Positions 1 to 8,318 of a stretch of 64,000 nt of DNA are shown here, one piece after another. The translations under genes were made by a program, and so were the position numbers. The notes below the pieces were generated by a model. The model ran no database searches, was not told the origin of the DNA, and saw only the letters and a list, made by a program, of their open reading frames with translations. How positions within the stretch are numbered: the stretch's first letter is position 1; each line of letters begins with the position of its first letter. The stretch is from Lawsonibacter asaccharolyticus (GTDB lineage Bacteria > Bacillota > Clostridia > Oscillospirales > Oscillospiraceae), in assembly GCA_003112755.1 (NCBI GenBank), contig BFBT01000001.1, positions 2,852,001 to 2,916,000 on the forward strand. The letters are read 5' to 3'.

Positions 1-186
1 GAGGCCACCGGCTCCCCTAAGGCCCGGGAGATCTTGGACCACCTGGAGGAGAAGGCAGCCTGTTTCAAGAAGATTCTGCCTCGGGACTACGACAGAATGC
101 TGCGCACCATCGCGGAATTTGAGGCCCAGGGCCTGAGCCACGAACAGGCTGAGGTGGAGGCATTCAGTGCCAGCACCAAGGAATAA
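1..186 (+). CDS. gltB: Glutamate synthase large subunit, C-terminal end (partial)
   Basis: The reading frame is open from the left edge to the TAA at 184-186 and gives about 61 residues, including LPRDYDRML followed by an acidic tail. This resembles the C-terminus of the NADPH-dependent glutamate synthase large subunit, which makes glutamate from glutamine and 2-oxoglutarate. The family assignment leans on the next gene, gltD, which starts 15 bp downstream in the usual gltB-gltD order. Only the tail is in the window, so no catalytic residues can be checked. Confidence 0.8.
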   Translation, partial: EATGSPKAREILDHLEEKAACFKKILPRDYDRMLRTIAEFEAQGLSHEQAEVEAFSASTKE

Positions 187-201
187 GGGGGAGAAAGTGT
201 T

Positions 202-1683
202 ATGGGAAAGATCACTGGATTTCTGGAATATGACCGGCAGACTGATCCGGCGGAGCAGCCACTGGACCGCATCGAGCATTGGAAGGAGTTCCACCCCCGC
301 CTGTCCGAGGCGGACCGCCGCCAGCAGGGGGCCCGGTGCATGGAGTGCGGTGTGCCCTTCTGCCAGTCCGGCGCCACCCTGGGCGGGATGACTTCCGGCT
401 GCCCCCTGCACAACTTGGTGCCGGAGTGGAACGACCTGCTCTACACGGGGAACCTGCCCCAGGCGCTGGAGCGGCTGCTGAAGACCAACAATTTTCCTGA
501 GTTTACAGGGCGGGTGTGTCCCGCCCTGTGCGAGGCCGCCTGCACCTGCGGCCTCCACGGCGACCCGGTCACCGTCCGGGAGAACGAGCTGGGCATCATC
601 GAGGCAGCATTCGAGCGGGGCTTGGTCCAGCCTCGGCCGCCCAGAGTGCGCAGCGGCAAGCGGGTGGCGGTGGTGGGCTCCGGCCCCGCCGGACTGTCGG
701 CGGCGGACCAGCTCAACCGCCGGGGCCACAGCGTCACCGTCTTTGAGCGGGACGACCGGGTGGGCGGACTGTTGATGTACGGCATCCCCAACATGAAGCT
801 GGAGAAGAAGTATGTCATGCGCCGGGTGGAGCTGATGCGGGAGGAGGGCGTGTGTTTCGTCACCGGCGTAGATGTGGGCCGGGACAAGAGTGCCCAGGAG
901 CTGCTGGACGAGTTTGATGCGGTGATCCTGTGTACCGGGGCCAAGGAGCCCCGAGATCTGGCGGTGCCCGGCCGGGAGGCCGGCGGGGTCCATTTCGCGG
1001 TGGACTATCTGGCCGCCACCACCCGCAGCCTGCTCAACTCCAAGCTGAAGGACGGCACTTATCTCAGCGCCGCAGGCAAGGACGTGGTGGTGGTAGGCGG
1101 CGGCGACACGGGCAACGACTGTGTGGGAACGGCACTGCGTCATGGCTGCCGTTCGGTGGTGCAGCTGGAGATGATGCCCAGGCTGCCCGACCAGCGGGCC
1201 GACGATAATCGCTGGCCGGAGTGGCCCCGGGTGTGTAAGACCGACTACGGCCAGGAGGAGGCCGTCGCCGTCTTCGGGCGGGACCCCCGGATCTATCAGA
1301 CCACGGTGAAGGAACTGCTGACCGACAGCGAGGGGAACCTCCGGGCGGTGAAGGTGGTCCGGCTGGAGGCGGGGACGGACAAGAAGACAGGGCGCACTGT
1401 GATGCACGAGGTAGCAGGCTCGGAGGAGGAACTGCCCTGCCAGCTGCTGCTCATCGCCGCCGGCTTCCTGGGCCCCCAGGCCTATGTTGCCGAGACCTTT
1501 GGATTGGAGCGCACCCCTCGCTCCTGTGTCAGCACCGCCCCCGGCGGATACGCCACCAATGTGCCCAAGGTGTTCGCCGCCGGAGACATGCGCAGGGGCC
1601 AGTCCCTGGTGGTCTGGGCCATCCAGGAAGGGCGCGCCGCCGCCCACGAGGTGGACACCTTTCTGATGGGGTACAGCAATTAA
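202..1683 (+). CDS. gltD: Glutamate synthase small subunit
   Basis: This 493-residue flavoprotein is the beta subunit of NADPH glutamate synthase; it oxidises NADPH and passes electrons to GltB. The N-terminal ferredoxin-like part carries the expected cysteine clusters (CMECGVPFC near residue 48, then CPLHN and CPALCEAACTCG). An FAD-binding Rossmann motif GSGPAGL follows near residue 160 and an NAD(P)-binding VVVGGGDTG near 298. The C-terminal GDMRRGQSLVVWA is typical of this family. The ATG has a GGGAGAAAG Shine-Dalgarno region and follows gltB by 15 bp, so the two are very likely co-transcribed. Length is normal for the family. Confidence 0.96.
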   Translation: MGKITGFLEYDRQTDPAEQPLDRIEHWKEFHPRLSEADRRQQGARCMECGVPFCQSGATLGGMTSGCPLHNLVPEWNDLLYTGNLPQALERLLKTNNFPEFTGRVCPALCEAACTCGLHGDPVTVRENELGIIEAAFERGLVQPRPPRVRSGKRVAVVGSGPAGLSAADQLNRRGHSVTVFERDDRVGGLLMYGIPNMKLEKKYVMRRVELMREEGVCFVTGVDVGRDKSAQELLDEFDAVILCTGAKEPRDLAVPGREAGGVHFAVDYLAATTRSLLNSKLKDGTYLSAAGKDVVVVGGGDTGNDCVGTALRHGCRSVVQLEMMPRLPDQRADDNRWPEWPRVCKTDYGQEEAVAVFGRDPRIYQTTVKELLTDSEGNLRAVKVVRLEAGTDKKTGRTVMHEVAGSEEELPCQLLLIAAGFLGPQAYVAETFGLERTPRSCVSTAPGGYATNVPKVFAAGDMRRGQSLVVWAIQEGRAAAHEVDTFLMGYSN

Positions 1684-1686
1684 AAG

Positions 1687-1800
1687 CCTGACCGCAGGCG
1701 CGGTCAGCTGGGTGCCAGGGCGAGCACCCTGGCGCAGGTACGGCTCTGCCGGCCTGAGCATCTGGATCCCAGAAGGATGAGCCGCCCAGAGACGGCGGGA
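1687..1800 (+). ncRNA. Structured 3' region after gltD, possible small RNA
   Basis: This stretch between the gltD stop and a strong terminator is unusually rich in potential helices. CTGACCGC/GCGGTCAG closes a 4-base loop. GCCAGGG/CCCTGGC competes with an overlapping alternative GGGTGC/GCACCC. CGGCTC/GAGCCG encloses a small TCTGG/CCAGA hairpin. It may be a structured 3' UTR or a terminator-ended small RNA. I do not recognise a known RNA family and no promoter is obvious inside it. Confidence 0.35.
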
Positions 1801-1801
1801 T

Positions 1802-1842
1802 AAAAAACGAAAGACACGCTTTTCAGCGTGTCTTTCGTTTTC
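1802..1842 (+). terminator. Intrinsic terminator after gltD
   Basis: A perfect stem AACGAAAGACACGCT/AGCGTGTCTTTCGTT with a 4-base loop is flanked by A and T runs, so it could work in both directions. Confidence 0.9.
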
Positions 1843-2154
1843 AACAGCAGCTCTGAAAAAGATGCAGTGGCTGTCGGTCTGTATCAAAATCCAAATAGAA
1901 GCCCGGCGGAGCGGATTCGATTTGAAAAGGAAGAGCAAGGGGGCGGGAGGATGACGTCTTTTTTGCCTCAGGCATAAAAAGACGTGGTCACAAAGCGAAC
2001 TTTGCCACCACGTGGAAAGGACGGTCAAAACCGATATTTTTACGAGGGCAAAAACAGCCGCCCACAGGGCGGACCCAAGCCGGAGCCCAACGCAGCGGGT
2101 CCGGTTTGGAAGCGAGAAGCGGCAGAATAAGCGAGCGATGAGCTTTACAATGAA
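1843..2154. other. Gene-free region with two stacked hairpins
   Basis: No credible gene lies between the gltD terminator and the tRNA terminator. It holds an imperfect hairpin around 1951-1985 (ACGTCTTTTTTGCC/GGCATAAAAAGACGT) directly followed by a second one (CGTGGT...CAAAG/CTTTG...ACCACG, about 1982-2016). Their function is unknown; they could be terminator remnants or part of a transcript. Confidence 0.4.
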
Positions 2155-2196
2155 ATGAAAAAGCTCGTCGCAAGTGATATGTCGCTTGCGACGAGC
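2155..2196 (-). terminator. Intrinsic terminator of tRNA-Leu
   Basis: Read on the minus strand, AGCTCGTCGCAAG pairs with CTTGCGACGAGCT and is followed by TTTTTC. It begins directly after the tRNA CCA end. Confidence 0.9.
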
Positions 2197-2279
<83 letters not shown>

Positions 2280-2394
2280 GCGACCACGTCTATCATAAAG
2301 GATTGTAGGAAAAAAGTCAATGGGCATTGCGGAGAAGGGGACGCCCCGGAAAAGGGCGCCCCCAGGCAGAAGATTTTGGAATGGGGAAGATGGC

Positions 2395-3111
2395 TCACTC
2401 TCCAGGGGAATGGCGGTGCAGGGCGGCGGTCAGCAGGACCACGCCCGCAGCCAGGAGCCCGGATTGGACCAGGCACATGCCCCCGGGCAGGGAAAAAGCC
2501 GGGTCCAGTGTCCCCAGGGACAGGGGGTACTGGGAGAAGAACCGGCCGTTCCACAGGGAGAGCAGCTCGGGAAGGGGGAGGAGCTGGAGCAGGAAGGGCA
2601 GGGGCATCCACAGGTAGACGAGCCAGGGGCGCAGGCGGCCCAGCAGCCAGCCGCTGCCCAGGGCAAAGACCAGAGCTGGTATCAAGGATATGGCGGCGGG
2701 AAGGAACAGACTGCCCCAGCTGTACCACCGAAACATGCGGGCATAAAAGACAGCGGACAGCAACAGGACGGCGAGGGACTGGAGGACGGTGCCGGTCAGT
2801 GCCGCCCCCAGCCGGGCCAGAGCGTATTGCCAGGGCCGCACAGGGGTGGCGGCGGTGAGGACTGCGGCCCGCCGCTCCGCCCCTGAAGTGAAAAAGGTGA
2901 GAAAGAACAGCACACCGATCCACAGCAGGGGGAGCAGGCGGCTGAGGTAATCCCCGAAGGTCCAGGGGGAGAAGGGGGCAGTGTGGGACACCCCCAGAAT
3001 GGAGGCGCCGGTGAGTACCTGCCAGCCGTAGAACAGGGTCACGGCCAGAATGCCGAAAAAGAACTTGTTCCACAGCAAGCGCTTACACTCATATCGAAAT
3101 ATCTTGACCAA
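2395..3111 (-). CDS. ABC-2 type transporter permease-like membrane protein
   Basis: A 238-residue hydrophobic protein with about six predicted membrane segments and the start VKIFRYECKRLLWNK, typical of ABC-2 permeases that open with a cytoplasmic amphipathic helix. It is probably one half of the exporter whose ATPase and second membrane subunit are encoded just upstream on the same strand. It starts with TTG at 3111, preceded by GGAGGAGC, and its start overlaps the end of the upstream gene by 23 bp, which suggests translational coupling. The substrate cannot be told from sequence. Confidence 0.75.
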   Translation of the reverse strand: MVKIFRYECKRLLWNKFFFGILAVTLFYGWQVLTGASILGVSHTAPFSPWTFGDYLSRLLPLLWIGVLFFLTFFTSGAERRAAVLTAATPVRPWQYALARLGAALTGTVLQSLAVLLLSAVFYARMFRWYSWGSLFLPAAISLIPALVFALGSGWLLGRLRPWLVYLWMPLPFLLQLLPLPELLSLWNGRFFSQYPLSLGTLDPAFSLPGGMCLVQSGLLAAGVVLLTAALHRHSPGE

Positions 3112-5293
3112 GGTCCAGCTCCTCCTCTGTCAGCCCGCAGGCGTCTAAAAATTCTTGATAGGTGAGATAGGGATAGCTCCAATCGAGCTCACGGTTGAAC
3201 AGGCCGCGCAGGATCTCATCCATGGCCGCCTCACCCCCTACCAGCTTTTCTGCCCTCAAAATTTTCAGGGGCATCTCGCAGTACTGCCGCATGCCGGTCA
3301 GGCTGTTGGTGATGGCCAGCTGCTCCTCCTCGGGCAGCATGGCCAGGTACTCTGGGTTTCGGACGTAGAAGTCCAGGTAGTAGTCCTCCACCTCCCGCTC
3401 CCACGCCTCCACATAGTACTCCCGCGCGTAGTCCACCCCGTAGAGCTCCTTGACGATGCGGTAGGTGGTGTACACCGTCAGCCCCTCGGCGGACCAGGGG
3501 TCTGCGGGGTCCTCGGAGTCAAACATGTTGCCCAGGCCCCACCACTGGTGGACCAACTCGTGGATCATCACCTCGCCGGGGACGGCCCCCTTGCCGCCGT
3601 CGTGGAGATTGGCGGCAGTGAAGTCCATCTCGTCCAGCAGGCTGGCGCCTCCGCCGGCGTAGCCCCCGCCGGCCACCCGGCTCTGGATCAGCTTCAGGGA
3701 GCCGCCGGCACCGAAAGACAGAGGGCCGTAGTGCTCCGTGCAGTAGTCCACCACGGCCCGCACCGCCTCCGCCGCCCTGGCCTGCTCCATCACCGCCTGA
3801 TGCTTCCGGCCATAGTAGAGCTGGATGGTGGCGCCGCCGGCCTGGATATCCTGTCGGATGTAGTCCCCGGCGTAGACGATGCCGCCAGCGCTGTCATCCT
3901 CATAGCGCCAGGTGGCGGTGCCGTTGCCGTGGGTCTCCACCACCTCTGCCTCGCTGGTACCGAAGGGGATGACGGTCATGGAGCCGGGCACGGTGAGCTC
4001 CACGGTGGTGGGATAGCCCTGCCCCTCTGGCAGAACATTGAGCAGATAGGGCATCAGGTTCTGATTCTCCAGGCACAGATAGGCTCCGCTGATCTCGGGG
4101 GAGCCCTGGGTGGTCTCCGCAATGTTCCAGTCCCTGGGGAAGCCGCCGTACTCCAGCACCAGCTCCACCGCGCCGTCCGCCGGGAGGGCGATCTCCCACA
4201 GAGCCATGTTGGACTCCTCGTAGCCGGTGCGGACGGGGGAGATCTCCGCCCCATTGGCACGGGCAGAAGTGATGTCGTACCCCGGGTCCACACCGAAGCA
4301 GACCGTCCACCCCTGGCCGGAGGTGTTCTGGAACTGATAGGCGGCTCGGCCCTCCACCGTGCCAGCGGCGGTGTCTGGGAATACCTGGGCGGTGCGCCTG
4401 GAACAGGTGACTCCCTCGGCATACTTCAGTTCGAAGAGCCGGGAGGCGGTGAGGTCCGGATTGCTGTTGTCAAAGAAGGGCTGAGCTGCATAGGCCGCAC
4501 CGGAACAGGCCAGGAGCAGCAGGGCGATCAACGGCCGACAGACCCGCCGGGCGCTCCGGGCCAGGGAGCCTAGAAGCCCCTTCCCATACTGCCGGATACA
4601 CAGCCAGGAGAGGGTCCAAACCCCCGCCAGGGCTGCCAGCCAGGTCAGGCGCATATAGGCCACCGACCGGTAGAGCCGGAAGTTGGAGAAGTCATCGGAC
4701 AGGGCCCATACGCAGGGATTGAGCCAGCACAGCTGCCACTTCCCGGCCCACACCGTCAGACTCAGGGCGGCGAAGGCGGCAAAGAGGACCAGGGACAGGT
4801 CAGAGCGCCGGGTGAACTGATAGGCGGCGGCCGCCGCCAGAATGGCCAGCCACAGGGCCAGCCCCATGAACAGCAGATAGGAGAGCAGGTAGTCCGTGCC
4901 GCCAAAGACGGAGCCGATGAGCTCCCGGCTGATGGGGAGCCAAACCAGCATGGTGAGGCCCAGACCCAGGACAGCGGCAGCGGCCAGGGCGGGCAGGCGT
5001 ACCAGGGCCATGGTCAGGGGGGAGACCGCAGCGTCCATCAGCATGCCCACCCGGCTGCGCTCCGTGCGGTCCAGCTCGTACACTGTCAGCAGGCCGAACA
5101 GGATGCCCCCCACCACGCCCCCGGCCAGGGCGGGATCAGCCAGATACATGGACAGCATGGTGTCGGCGGCGGTGGGCTTGTACAGCACCAGCCCAGCCAG
5201 TGGGGAGAGCACAGTCAGTAAAATGACCAGCCAGGTCAGGCGGCTTTGGAATAGACGTCCCAGCTCCAGACAAAACAGATGCAGAGCTTTCAT
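3089..5293 (-). CDS. ABC permease fused to an M1-type zinc aminopeptidase domain
   Basis: A 734-residue protein in two halves. Residues 1 to about 270 are a polytopic ABC-2 type membrane domain. The rest is a soluble, probably extracytoplasmic gluzincin domain with zinc motif HELVHQWWG near residues 577-585 and a downstream SAEG glutamate. The spacing from the second histidine to this glutamate is 20 residues, two more than the canonical M1 spacing, so activity is likely but not certain. It lies between the ATPase gene (4-bp overlap) and the second permease gene (23-bp overlap), a three-gene transport operon. Permease/M1 peptidase fusions are known in Firmicutes; substrate and role are usually unknown. 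Confidence 0.82.
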   Translation of the reverse strand: MKALHLFCLELGRLFQSRLTWLVILLTVLSPLAGLVLYKPTAADTMLSMYLADPALAGGVVGGILFGLLTVYELDRTERSRVGMLMDAAVSPLTMALVRLPALAAAAVLGLGLTMLVWLPISRELIGSVFGGTDYLLSYLLFMGLALWLAILAAAAAYQFTRRSDLSLVLFAAFAALSLTVWAGKWQLCWLNPCVWALSDDFSNFRLYRSVAYMRLTWLAALAGVWTLSWLCIRQYGKGLLGSLARSARRVCRPLIALLLLACSGAAYAAQPFFDNSNPDLTASRLFELKYAEGVTCSRRTAQVFPDTAAGTVEGRAAYQFQNTSGQGWTVCFGVDPGYDITSARANGAEISPVRTGYEESNMALWEIALPADGAVELVLEYGGFPRDWNIAETTQGSPEISGAYLCLENQNLMPYLLNVLPEGQGYPTTVELTVPGSMTVIPFGTSEAEVVETHGNGTATWRYEDDSAGGIVYAGDYIRQDIQAGGATIQLYYGRKHQAVMEQARAAEAVRAVVDYCTEHYGPLSFGAGGSLKLIQSRVAGGGYAGGGASLLDEMDFTAANLHDGGKGAVPGEVMIHELVHQWWGLGNMFDSEDPADPWSAEGLTVYTTYRIVKELYGVDYAREYYVEAWEREVEDYYLDFYVRNPEYLAMLPEEEQLAITNSLTGMRQYCEMPLKILRAEKLVGGEAAMDEILRGLFNRELDWSYPYLTYQEFLDACGLTEEELDLGQDISI

Positions 5294-6150
5294 TGGACCG
5301 CCTCCCGGGAGATGAGGTAGAGGTAGGCGTCCTCCAGGGTTGGTTCTGCGGGCTGAGCGAAGCGGGGGAGGACATCGGCCACCGCCCGGCAGCGGATGCC
5401 CTGGCTGGTGTTCACCCGGGCCGTAATGTGCAGCCCCGCCTCCTGGGCCGCCTCCCGTTCCCAGAACACCCCCACGTGTCCAGCGGCGGACTGGATCAGG
5501 GCTTCCGGAGTGCCGGTGAACAGGACCCTGCCCTGGTCTATAACGACCAGCTGGCCGCAGACCGACTGCACATCCTCAATGATATGGGTGGACAGCAGCA
5601 CCAGCCGGTCCTGGGCTGTCTGGGAAAAGAGGTTGCGGAAGTGGATGCGCTCCTCCGGGTCCAGGCCCACGGTGGGCTCGTCAAAGATGAGGAACTCCGG
5701 GTCTCCCAGCAGAGCCTGGGCGATTCCCACCCGCTGGCGCTGGCCTCCGGAGAGAGTGCGGATTCTGGCCCGGCGCTTCTCCTCCAGATTGACGGCCCGG
5801 ATGACCTGGTCGATGGCGGAGCGGCTGTTCCTCAGCCCCTTCAGGGCAGCCATGTAGTCCAGGAACTGATAGACGGTGAGCTCGTCATACAGGCCGAAGG
5901 ACTGGGGGAGATAGCCCAGACGGGCTTTGAGCGCCCGCTGGGATCGGTCCAGCGGGCGCCCGTCCACCAGGATGGAGCCCTGGGTGGGCAGGAGGGCGGC
6001 CACCAGCAGCTTCATCAGGGTGGACTTGCCCGCCCCGTTGGGGCCCAGAAGCCCCACCAGGCTGGGGCTGGTCAGGTCCAGGTCCAGTCGCTGGAGGGCC
6101 TGCTTCCCGCTGGGATAGGTCATAGAGAGATCTTGGATTTGGATTTGCAT
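5290..6150 (-). CDS. ABC transporter ATP-binding protein
   Basis: A 286-residue nucleotide-binding subunit. It carries Walker A GPNGAGKST near residue 37, a signature motif LSGGQRQRVGIAQALLG near 137, Walker B FLIFDEPTVGLDP and the switch histidine in STHIIEDV. The architecture is that of drug, lantibiotic and NatA-like exporter ATPases that pair with ABC-2 permeases. The ATG has the SD AAAGGATG. The stop overlaps the start of the permease/peptidase fusion (ATGA), so these genes form an operon. An S41 peptidase gene lies 148 bp upstream on the same strand. Confidence 0.93.
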   Translation of the reverse strand: MQIQIQDLSMTYPSGKQALQRLDLDLTSPSLVGLLGPNGAGKSTLMKLLVAALLPTQGSILVDGRPLDRSQRALKARLGYLPQSFGLYDELTVYQFLDYMAALKGLRNSRSAIDQVIRAVNLEEKRRARIRTLSGGQRQRVGIAQALLGDPEFLIFDEPTVGLDPEERIHFRNLFSQTAQDRLVLLSTHIIEDVQSVCGQLVVIDQGRVLFTGTPEALIQSAAGHVGVFWEREAAQEAGLHITARVNTSQGIRCRAVADVLPRFAQPAEPTLEDAYLYLISREAVQ

Positions 6151-6297
6151 GGGTCAACATCCTTTCGTCTTGGGTTCCATGTCAGGATACCGGTGCAATG
6201 TGGAGAGCGATTGAAGAAAAGATGTGTTTTGTATGAAGATGGCGGAGAGGCCAGGGCAATCATGTCCCCGCCCGGGAGGCGGACGGGGACAGATGGC

Positions 6298-7542
6298 TTA
6301 GGCCTGAGAGATGGCCCGGAGAGCGGTGATAAGAGGAGGCTCGCCTGGGGGAGAGGGGAGGTCTGGGAGGGTGCCCAGCTCCTCGTTGCTGCTCCCGTCG
6401 GGATTGAGGCCGAATACAGGGGTGTACTGGACCAAGATCCCGCTGTTGGGCAGCTGGAGAAAGACCGGGTCTGTCCCGATGCCGTCTCCGCTGGTGGCAC
6501 TGCCCACCAGCGTGGCAAAACCGGTCTGTTGGCAGAAGAGGGCGAAGGATTCGGAGGCGGAGTAGACGGACTCGTCTACCAGGACCCAGATGCGGCCCCG
6601 GAAGGGGCTGGGCTGATCAGCCGGCTCCACCCTGTGGCAGACTCGGACAAAGTGGGTGGCTAGATCCAGGTCCCCCGGCTCAAGATGAGGCAGACTGGGG
6701 AGCTGGTTCAGGGGGAGGAGACACTCGGCGGGAAAGACCTGATCCAAATAAGGGGCGTTGTTGCGGCTGTGGCGGACCAGGGCCAGGTGCTCGCTGGACA
6801 GGGGCTCATCAATGTGGGGGGCGACCAACAGCTCCTCCCAGTAAGCCTCGCTCCCGCCGCTGTTGTCCGTCAGATCAAAGATCAGGTCGGTGCAGTCCCC
6901 ACACTGCCGGTAGAAGTCAGACAGGATGGCACGGTCCGCCTCGTACTCGGCGGGAAAACTGTCGATTTTCACATAGCCCACCCCACTCTCCGGCAACAGG
7001 AGGGGGATCACGCCGCCAGCAGCGGGGGCCGGCGTCTCCAGGGCCGGCTCCTCTTCCTCACTTGAGGAGTTAATGGCGCGGTCCAGGGCCAGGAGGGAGC
7101 GGTACTTTTCGCGGGTCTCTTTCCGCTCGAGAATGTCGGCCCAGGCCGTCTGCCCGCTCCGCCGGTAGAGCCTGGCGGATGGGAGGAGACTGAAGTAGTC
7201 GGCGGGCTCCACAATGGACAGATGCCCGTTGTTCCCCAGCAGGAACAGGGTGCTGTAAACCGCTTGATAAAAGGTCTGATCGCTGTCGCTTTCGGCCACC
7301 ATGTCCCGGTAGCTGGTGTAGATCCCTTCCACATCCACCCCTTCCCGATCTAAAATCCCCCAGCAGGGATAGCTGTCGGCCAGAACAGACCAGAGATACT
7401 TGTAGTCCTCCATCCGCTGCTCTGCGGTCAGACCCAGCATGTGATCTGGAGAAGGGGTGTCCTGGGCCTGACTGAGCGGCAGACTCAGAGACAGGGCGGC
7501 GGCAGCTAGTACTGCCGCCGCCATCTGTTTCCTCAATTTCAT
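6298..7542 (-). CDS. Secreted S41-family (tail-specific-like) peptidase
   Basis: A 414-residue protein with a signal peptide (KLRKQMAAAVLAAAALSLSL, cleavage probably after SQA). The core matches S41 peptidases: VGYVKIDSFP strand, LIFDLTDNSGGS loop, and VLVDESVYSASESFA near residue 327 with the likely catalytic serine. No PDZ domain is evident. It may act outside the membrane, possibly with the M1-type domain of the neighbouring exporter subunit; that link is inferred from position only. The SD AAAGGAAG precedes the ATG. Alternative: an inactive S41-like binding protein, since the general-base lysine was not located with confidence. Confidence 0.78.
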   Translation of the reverse strand: MKLRKQMAAAVLAAAALSLSLPLSQAQDTPSPDHMLGLTAEQRMEDYKYLWSVLADSYPCWGILDREGVDVEGIYTSYRDMVAESDSDQTFYQAVYSTLFLLGNNGHLSIVEPADYFSLLPSARLYRRSGQTAWADILERKETREKYRSLLALDRAINSSSEEEEPALETPAPAAGGVIPLLLPESGVGYVKIDSFPAEYEADRAILSDFYRQCGDCTDLIFDLTDNSGGSEAYWEELLVAPHIDEPLSSEHLALVRHSRNNAPYLDQVFPAECLLPLNQLPSLPHLEPGDLDLATHFVRVCHRVEPADQPSPFRGRIWVLVDESVYSASESFALFCQQTGFATLVGSATSGDGIGTDPVFLQLPNSGILVQYTPVFGLNPDGSSNEELGTLPDLPSPPGEPPLITALRAISQA

Positions 7543-7687
7543 ACAAACACTTCCTTTCTGGAAAACAGGATATCGTGCCTTTATGAAAGGAGTGTGAAGG
7601 GGGCCTTACGACTTTCTGACACAAACCTTACAGAACTCTTACAGCATTTGAATGTTTTACCCAATAGGGAGTACAAACAGGAGGGCA

Positions 7688-7715
7688 TTGATTTTCTGCC
7701 GGGGCATGTTATACT
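7688..7715 (+). promoter_or_regulatory. Sigma-A promoter of the 7744 gene
   Basis: TTGATT at 7688-7693, a 16-bp spacer and TATACT at 7710-7715. It supports the start at 7744 rather than the longer upstream reading frame. Confidence 0.75.
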
Positions 7716-7743
7716 AAAAGAAAAATGGTGCAGGGAGGCGGAC

Positions 7744-8211
7744 ATGGTGGGGGAGAAGAGGCTTTGGAAGCTGGACCAGGGGCTGTGCGTGCTTTTGATG
7801 CTGTTGATTCCCCTCCAGCTGTGTCTCAGCATTGCCAACTTGTTTTACGGGATAGACAAGGGTTATGGACACAGCTTCCCACTATGGTCCTATGTCCTGA
7901 GTGCGGCTTATCTGTGCGTCGTGTTGTCCGCCGACGGATTCATGATCTGCGTCGGACGGCTGGAGCTGTCCAAATTCGTGGGCAGGTACTGGCTCTCCGC
8001 CTGCGGGGCACTGGCGGCAGCGGCCCTGCTGAGGCTGGTGCCGGAGGGCGGGATGATCGCTCTGCTCCTGCTGGCATACACGCCTGTCCTGGTGTTGGTT
8101 CCACTGCTGGAAACGCTGGGGATTGGAGAGATATCTCCGATGATGGCAGCCGTGGGCATGTTCTGCTTGTGCAACTGGCTGATCTGCAAGTGCTTTGTGA
8201 GGAAGAAATAG
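7744..8211 (+). CDS. Small integral membrane protein of unknown function
   Basis: A 155-residue hydrophobic protein with four or five predicted membrane helices (LCVLLMLLIPLQLCLSIA, SYVLSAAYLCVVLSA, ALLLLAYTPVLVLVPLL, AAVGMFCLCNWLI). I do not recognise a family. The ATG at 7744 is preceded by GGAGG and a good promoter, whereas the longer frame from 7594 would begin upstream of that promoter. It sits alone between the S41 peptidase (divergent) and the histidine kinase (convergent). Confidence 0.65.
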   Translation: MVGEKRLWKLDQGLCVLLMLLIPLQLCLSIANLFYGIDKGYGHSFPLWSYVLSAAYLCVVLSADGFMICVGRLELSKFVGRYWLSACGALAAAALLRLVPEGGMIALLLLAYTPVLVLVPLLETLGIGEISPMMAAVGMFCLCNWLICKCFVRKK

Positions 8212-8242
8212 GATGGCACAGGTCGGGGGCCAAAGCTCCGGC

Positions 8243-8293
8243 GTATAAACAGCATCCCGCCCGGCTATCAGCCGGGCGGGATGCTGTTTATAC
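8243..8293. terminator. Bidirectional terminator between convergent genes
   Basis: A perfect 23-bp stem (GTATAAACAGCATCCCGCCC arm) with loop TATCA separates the small membrane protein from the histidine kinase gene. Confidence 0.88.
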
Positions 8294-8318
8294 GGCAGGT
8301 GCGCCAGAGCGGAGGGGA

